The notes below the pieces were generated by a model that did not search any database, had not been told where the DNA came from, and was given only the letters and a program-made list of their open reading frames with translations. 33,811 nucleotides of DNA from a virus. The stretch is taken from positions 1-33,811 of the IMG/VR virus record IMGVR_UViG_3300017917_001051; one strand, written 5' to 3'. The position numbers were made by a program, and so were the translations under genes. Positions 29,473 to 33,811 of the stretch are shown here, piece by piece; within the stretch, counting starts at the first letter, position 1; every line of letters begins with the position of its first letter.

Positions 29473-29877
29473 ATGAAAAACAATAATCAACTCCCATTTG
29501 GTAAAGACGGTAAGTCAAGAATGCCTGGTCAGATTGGCGACACTAAGGTTACAATGATTGAAAAAAAATATGATTGGGGTTTATACGTTTGGAAAAAGGC
29601 AAACGGTAAATGGTTTACCGATGGCCAGGGAAATATTTTAAATATACCTTCAATGAAGGGTGATATTTCTAAAATTGCAGAATTAAAAAAGGCAGCAGCA
29701 TACTACGGAGAACCAGAAGGGGAGCCTCATTTCTTTCCTGGTTTGAGCAGGGTAACGGATGAAGAATATTCAGAACAAAAACAAAGAATGATGGAAGGTT
29801 GGATTCCTAATCTAAACGACCTCGGCTCAGTATATGATGCACAACAAACTGTTAAGAAATACGGAGCACAAGACTAA
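29473..29877 (+). CDS. Small hypothetical protein upstream of portal (134 aa)
   Basis: MKNNNQLPFGKDGKSRMPGQ... carries YDWGLYVWKKANGKWFTDGQG and HFFPGLSRVTDEEYSEQKQRM. It has no known motif. Its stop overlaps the portal ATG (TAATG), so it is co-translated with the portal and may be a head component or assembly factor. I chose ATG 29473 because it is the better distance from the -10 box. Confidence 0.6.
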   Translation: MKNNNQLPFGKDGKSRMPGQIGDTKVTMIEKKYDWGLYVWKKANGKWFTDGQGNILNIPSMKGDISKIAELKKAAAYYGEPEGEPHFFPGLSRVTDEEYSEQKQRMMEGWIPNLNDLGSVYDAQQTVKKYGAQD

Positions 29878-31478
29878 TGTCAGAAGAACAAGAATTTATA
29901 ATTGGTGCAAAAATTGATAATCTATCAAGTCCGTTAGATCAATTTAAAAGCGAAGATCCATTTAATGGTTCATGGAATACTATTAAATCATATTCTGGAT
30001 TAGATAATAATTTTAAACGCAGAACAGGAAGACTTGTAGACAAAGCATTATCTCCAGAAAACACACAGGGATATCTTGATAGTGCAAAAGCAGAACAGCA
30101 AGGCATTGATGGGGCAAAATCAAAAGAGATTAATCCTGGCGTTGTATATAGAAACGCCTATGGACTGTTTGATGTAATTACTCCACCATGGAACGTTTAC
30201 GAACTTGCTAATTATTATGATACGTCATTTGCTAATCATGCTGCTATTGATGCTAAAGTAGAAAACATTGTTGGACTAGGTTATGACTTTGAGATTTCTC
30301 CAAGTACAATGCTTCGTCTTGAATCAAATCAAGATAAAGATCAAGTAGCAAGAGCACGAAATAGAATTGAAAGAGCCAAGATTGAAATGCATGCTTGGTT
30401 AGAATCTCTAAATGATGATGATTCTTTTACAACAACAATGACAAAAGTTTATACAGATATGCAGGCAATAGGAAATGGATATCTTGAAATTGGTAGAACT
30501 ACGACTGGGCAAATTGGTTATGTAGGACATATTCCAGCAACAACTGTTCGTGTTCGCAGAGTTCGTGATGGCTACGTTCAGATTATAGGTCAAAAGGTTG
30601 TATATTTTAGAAATTTTGGTGCAACTAATCCTAATCCGATTACTGCAGATCCAAGACCAAATGAAATTATTCACTTTAAACAATATTCACCATTGAATAC
30701 ATTCTATGGCGTTCCAGATGTTTTGTCTGCAATTAATTCATTACATGGAGATCATTTAGCATCTCAATATAACATTGATTATTTTAGTAACAAGGCTGTT
30801 CCTAGATATGTTGTTACATTAAAGGGTGCTCGTTTATCTGCAGACGCAGAAGACAAAATGTTTAGATTCCTACAAACAAATCTTAAAGGTCAATCACACA
30901 GAACCCTATACATTCCACTTCCTGGAGATAGCGATACAAATAAGGTTGACTTCAAGATGGAGCCAATTGAGAACGGTATCCAAGAAGGTTCTTTTGAAAG
31001 ATATCGTAAACAAAATCGTGATGATATTTTAATTGCACATCAAGTACCATTATCAAAAATTGGTGGAGGAGATTCTGGTGGAGTTGCAGCAGCACTTGCA
31101 CAAGATCGAACATTCAAGGAGCAGGTTGCACGTCCAGCACAAAGAGAATTAGAGAAAATATTAAATAAAATTATTAAAGAGCAAACTGATATTTTAGTTC
31201 TAAAGTTTAATGAACTTACATTAACTGATGAAATTGCTCAATCTCAGATTCTTGAAAGATATGTTAAAGCCCAAGTTATGCTTCCTAATGAAGCAAGAAC
31301 TGTCCTGGGACTTCCACAAAGGGAAGGAGGAGACGAGCCTCTTCAACTTAAGCCACAAGATGCAGCAAATGCTACAGCAAATCGTGCAAGAGATGGAGAA
31401 AGATTAAACAATCAGTCCGATGGACCTGCCACAATTTCTGGTAGAAATCCAAAGGGTGAGGGTAGATCGTCACAATAA
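29877..31478 (+). CDS. Portal protein (533 aa)
   Basis: Matches the HK97/PBSX-type portal pattern: ITPPWNVYELANYYDTSFAN near residues 100-120, the DAKVENIVGLGYDFEI stretch, HFKQYSPLNTFYGVPDVLSA (about 265-285) and GGVAAALAQDRTFKEQVARP (about 400-420), then a helical tail to the end. Twelve copies form the DNA entry ring at one vertex of the head. Its ATG overlaps the previous stop (TAATG). The protease gene follows after 66 nt. Confidence 0.85.
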   Translation: MSEEQEFIIGAKIDNLSSPLDQFKSEDPFNGSWNTIKSYSGLDNNFKRRTGRLVDKALSPENTQGYLDSAKAEQQGIDGAKSKEINPGVVYRNAYGLFDVITPPWNVYELANYYDTSFANHAAIDAKVENIVGLGYDFEISPSTMLRLESNQDKDQVARARNRIERAKIEMHAWLESLNDDDSFTTTMTKVYTDMQAIGNGYLEIGRTTTGQIGYVGHIPATTVRVRRVRDGYVQIIGQKVVYFRNFGATNPNPITADPRPNEIIHFKQYSPLNTFYGVPDVLSAINSLHGDHLASQYNIDYFSNKAVPRYVVTLKGARLSADAEDKMFRFLQTNLKGQSHRTLYIPLPGDSDTNKVDFKMEPIENGIQEGSFERYRKQNRDDILIAHQVPLSKIGGGDSGGVAAALAQDRTFKEQVARPAQRELEKILNKIIKEQTDILVLKFNELTLTDEIAQSQILERYVKAQVMLPNEARTVLGLPQREGGDEPLQLKPQDAANATANRARDGERLNNQSDGPATISGRNPKGEGRSSQ

Positions 31479-31499
31479 CTATCCACAGGTTTATACACA
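31479..31499 (+). promoter_or_regulatory. Two DnaA-box-like 9-mers
   Basis: CTATCCACA (31479-31487) and TTATACACA (31491-31499) each differ by one base from TTATCCACA, and lie 12 nt apart on the same strand, just before the -35 of the protease promoter. Host DnaA might act here; chance in AT-rich DNA is possible. Confidence 0.35.
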
Positions 31500-31504
31500 A
31501 TTTA

Positions 31505-31534
31505 TTAACATTTGTGTAAAAAAGGCTCTATAAT
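31505..31534 (+). promoter_or_regulatory. Promoter of the protease-capsid unit
   Basis: TTAACA (31505-31510), 18-nt spacer, TATAAT (31529-31534), 10 nt before ATG 31545. Unlike most of the series it has a good -35, the same TTAACA and spacing as at 1622-1651. Confidence 0.6.
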
Positions 31535-31544
31535 ATATTCTAGT

Positions 31545-32891
31545 ATGACTATATCTAAAGCCCATTGGGACACCATTGGCGACTCAGTAAGACTTTCCCT
31601 TCCATTTGCGAAGGTTGATAAGGAGAGACGTATTGTCTCAGGTTTTGCATCGCTTGATAACATTGATAAGCAAGGCGATATAGTTACAACAGAAGCATCA
31701 ATGAAAGCATTTTCTGCATTCCGTGGAAACATTCGTGAAATGCATCAACCATCTGCTGTTGGTAAAATGATTTCATTTAAAGAAGATAAATACTTTGATG
31801 CAGATTCTAAAAAGTTTTACAATGGAGTTTTTGTTTCTGCGTATATCTCAAAAGGCGCACAAGATGCCTGGGAAAAAGTTATTGATGGAACATACACTGG
31901 TTTTTCTATCGGCGGTAGAATGAATAAGTGGGATGATGGCTATGATGAAAAGTCAGATTCCACAATTAGAATTATTAAAGATTATGATCTTGTTGAGTTG
32001 AGTCTTGTAGATTCGCCAGCAAATCAATTTGCAAACATTATGTCTGTTGAAAAAGTAGATGGCGTAGATGTTGTTAAAGGTGCAGATGTTGCACTTGAAA
32101 ATGTTTTTTATGATGCAGAATCTGGAATAGTAATGGTTTCAGACCAAGAAACAGTAACAAGCCCAGTTACTGGAAATGAAATGAAGAATATAGGTTTCGT
32201 TGAAAAAGAAGACAACGAAAAAATGGATATAGTCAAATTCTTAGTAGATAGTGCTAAAGGCATTGATGCTAAGATTTCAAAGGAGGAAAATCCTATGGCA
32301 AAAAAGAACACGACTCAAGAAGTCGAAGTTACTAAGTCAGAAGAAATCGCTCCAGAGGCAGTTGCCGAAACTCCTGTAGTCAAAACTGAAAAGGCTGATG
32401 AAGTTGTTGTTGAAACAACTGAAGTTGCTGATACAGAAAAGGCTGCAAAGAAGCCACATCCAGATGAGGAAAATGCTGCAGAAGATGCAGCAGAAGGTCC
32501 AAATGCTGAGATGGAAGAAGAGGCTAAGGCAAAGAAGAAATCAGATGAAGTTATTGCTGAATCAATAGCAGAAATCAAGAGCACAATCTCAACAGCCTTT
32601 AGCGATTTAGTTGAAACTGTAAAGTCTTTGCAGGCAGAAGTAGAAGTACTTAAGTCTAGCAAGGTTGATACAGATGCAGTAAAGAGTTCATTAGATGCAG
32701 TTGCCAAAGATATTGCTGCAATTAATGACCGTTTTAATAATTTTGGAAAGCGTGTTGACGCAGTAGAAGCAGATACAGCATTCCGAAAGTCTGGCGATCT
32801 AGGCGAGATCGTTCAGGAACAACCATCAGAAATGATGGAAAAATCCCTATGGGGCGGACGTTTCCTCAAAACAGCCGACTTATTTAGATAA
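31545..32891 (+). CDS. Prohead protease fused to scaffold domain (448 aa)
   Basis: Residues 1-165 fit the prohead serine protease (XkdF/HK97-type): H67 in REMHQPSAVG, S121 in GFSIGG as probable nucleophile, and DLVELSLVDSPAN as the conserved strand after it. The C-terminal part (about 250-448) is charged, coiled-coil-like and ends in MEKSLWGGRFLKTADLFR, like a scaffold. The protease matures the capsid. I chose ATG 31545 because the -10 box precedes it; a TTG at 31512 lies inside the promoter. An internal start at 32295 probably makes the scaffold alone. Confidence 0.8.
   Translation: MTISKAHWDTIGDSVRLSLPFAKVDKERRIVSGFASLDNIDKQGDIVTTEASMKAFSAFRGNIREMHQPSAVGKMISFKEDKYFDADSKKFYNGVFVSAYISKGAQDAWEKVIDGTYTGFSIGGRMNKWDDGYDEKSDSTIRIIKDYDLVELSLVDSPANQFANIMSVEKVDGVDVVKGADVALENVFYDAESGIVMVSDQETVTSPVTGNEMKNIGFVEKEDNEKMDIVKFLVDSAKGIDAKISKEENPMAKKNTTQEVEVTKSEEIAPEAVAETPVVKTEKADEVVVETTEVADTEKAAKKPHPDEENAAEDAAEGPNAEMEEEAKAKKKSDEVIAESIAEIKSTISTAFSDLVETVKSLQAEVEVLKSSKVDTDAVKSSLDAVAKDIAAINDRFNNFGKRVDAVEADTAFRKSGDLGEIVQEQPSEMMEKSLWGGRFLKTADLFR
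32295..32891 (+). CDS. Nested scaffold protein from internal start (198 aa)
   Basis: Inside the protease gene and in its frame (exactly 250 codons downstream), AGGAGG at 32281-32286 stands 8 nt before ATG 32295, the best ribosome site in the region. The product MAKKNTTQEVEVTKSEEIAP... is a charged, helical protein with coiled-coil heptads (SDEVIAESIAEIKSTISTAF, LVETVKSLQAEVEVLKSS). It should be made independently and in excess, as with lambda Nu3 inside gene C, to build the procapsid and then be removed by the protease. Confidence 0.8.
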   Translation: MAKKNTTQEVEVTKSEEIAPEAVAETPVVKTEKADEVVVETTEVADTEKAAKKPHPDEENAAEDAAEGPNAEMEEEAKAKKKSDEVIAESIAEIKSTISTAFSDLVETVKSLQAEVEVLKSSKVDTDAVKSSLDAVAKDIAAINDRFNNFGKRVDAVEADTAFRKSGDLGEIVQEQPSEMMEKSLWGGRFLKTADLFR

Positions 32892-32914
32892 GTAAAATAC
32901 TTGGAGGTGACAAT

Positions 32915-33811
32915 ATGTCGGAAGAAATAAAGAAAAACCAACCAGGAGAATCTGGACAACTCGGTGGAACAACACCAGGTCTTTATCAGTCACAAGGTGC
33001 ATTTGCATCTGGATCTGATGCAGGTTCTAACATACCTGGTAACTACACTGATGGTGGTGTTTTGGGTAATATCCCAAACGCTAACCTTGGTCTTACAACA
33101 GGACCAAATGCAGTAAATCCTTCAGGTGAGGCTGGAAGCGGTATCCTACGCCCTGAACAGGCACAGCGTTTCATTGATTACGTTTGGGACGCTACAGTTC
33201 TCGCCCAGGATGGTCGCCGTGTCACAATGAGAGCAAACACCATGGAACTCGAAAAGATTAACGTGGGTGAACGAGTTATTCGTGCTGCTGCTCAAGGTGT
33301 CGGTGATTACACTAACACTGGTGCAACATTCAGCAAGGTAGAACTTACAACCAAAAAGATTCGTCTAGATTGGGAAGTATCTGCTGAAGCACTAGAAGAC
33401 AATATTGAGGGGGCTGCGCTTGAAGATCATCTTGTTCGCTTGATGACCAACGCATTCGCTAACGATATTGAAGACCTCGCTATTAATGGTGATGGATCAA
33501 CTGGTAACTTCCTTTCAATTATGAAGGGCTTTATTAAGAAGCATAAAGACAATGGAGACTCACATGAGGCTGCTGTCGAGGTTTCTAATAATGCTTGGAC
33601 ACCAGAAGTAATGCAAGATGTTATTCTTGCAATGCCACGCAAGTATCGTGCTCTTAAGAACAATCTTAAGTTCTATGTTGGTACAGATACATTTGCAGGC
33701 ATCGTAAAGCACAATGGTACCCTTGCTGATGCAATTTCAGAAGCAATGGGCAACCGTGTTGCTGGTACTGCACAAAACCGTCAAGCATATCTTGAAGGTA
33801 ATGGACAGACA
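32915..33811 (+). CDS. Major capsid protein, HK97 type, cut by window edge
   Basis: The first 299 codons are visible. ATG follows TTGGAGGTGA, an excellent ribosome site, 23 nt after the protease stop. A glycine-rich start (1-75) leads into DWEVSAEALEDNI (about 150-165), HLVRLMTNAFANDIEDLAIN and GDGSTGNFLSI (E-loop/spine helix region), which fit the HK97 capsid fold. It contains more C-ending codons (AAC, CGC, CTC) than the rest of the window, as expected of a highly expressed gene. The 3' end is missing. Confidence 0.85.
   Translation, partial: MSEEIKKNQPGESGQLGGTTPGLYQSQGAFASGSDAGSNIPGNYTDGGVLGNIPNANLGLTTGPNAVNPSGEAGSGILRPEQAQRFIDYVWDATVLAQDGRRVTMRANTMELEKINVGERVIRAAAQGVGDYTNTGATFSKVELTTKKIRLDWEVSAEALEDNIEGAALEDHLVRLMTNAFANDIEDLAINGDGSTGNFLSIMKGFIKKHKDNGDSHEAAVEVSNNAWTPEVMQDVILAMPRKYRALKNNLKFYVGTDTFAGIVKHNGTLADAISEAMGNRVAGTAQNRQAYLEGNGQT

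Noticed and set aside
31512-31544. TTG-started extension of the protease
   Set aside because: It lies inside the promoter between -35 and -10; ATG 31545 starts at a proper distance.
1-33811. tRNA genes, CRISPR arrays, insertion sequences, integrase
   Set aside because: I read for cloverleaf stems, regularly spaced palindromic repeats, transposase and integrase motifs and saw none; a tRNA or CRISPR scan was not run.

Overview
This is a linear piece of a tailed double-stranded DNA phage genome, AT-rich and densely packed. The right end carries an HK97-type head module: portal, prohead protease with a nested scaffold, and major capsid protein cut by the window edge. Most of the rest encodes tail-fibre or other virion-surface proteins. 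The host cannot be read directly. Many transcripts look leaderless, there is a monomeric B12-dependent ribonucleotide reductase, the holin-like membrane protein has an actinophage look, and one Crp-like site fits the actinobacterial GlxR consensus. Together these suggest an actinobacterial host, perhaps a freshwater low-GC one; this is inference.

Layout. 1-597: small leftward genes. 598-981: a divergent control region with four TGTGA-N6-TCACA palindromes, four CGACACGCC elements and promoters in both directions. 982-1968: small rightward genes, several Cys-rich. 1961-3304: a leftward operon with a DHH-like protein and small zinc-ribbon proteins. 3338-3613: a putative holin. 3614-3899: a structured non-coding stretch. 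3900-8918: two fibre cassettes, including a collagen-like protein and a protein with Pro-Thr linkers and a PASTA domain. 8944-13475: a very AT-rich island of enzymes (sulfotransferase, four 2OG-Fe(II) oxygenase-like proteins, SGNH hydrolase, small Cys-cluster proteins). 13519-14079: a leftward exported lysozyme-like protein. 14195-22841: more fibre genes, including two pairs with shared N-terminal anchors and a fibronectin/FG-repeat/Hint protein. 22866-25726: an unknown protein and the class II ribonucleotide reductase. 25747-33811: a 1235-residue LamG-like protein, a small protein, portal, protease/scaffold and capsid. No terminase, tail tube, tape measure, polymerase, integrase or tRNA was seen.

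How it fits together. Fibre and head genes are read rightward, often with stop/start overlaps inside short units. Many units open with an extended -10 box (TGn-TATAAT or TATACT) 4-10 nt before an ATG that lacks a Shine-Dalgarno site. The strongest functional hypothesis is that the enzyme island modifies virion fibres: at least three of its oxygenases have the prolyl-hydroxylase ligand spacing, one with the prolyl-4-hydroxylase-type Lys, and the gene immediately upstream encodes long Pro-Thr repeats. This is unproven but testable.
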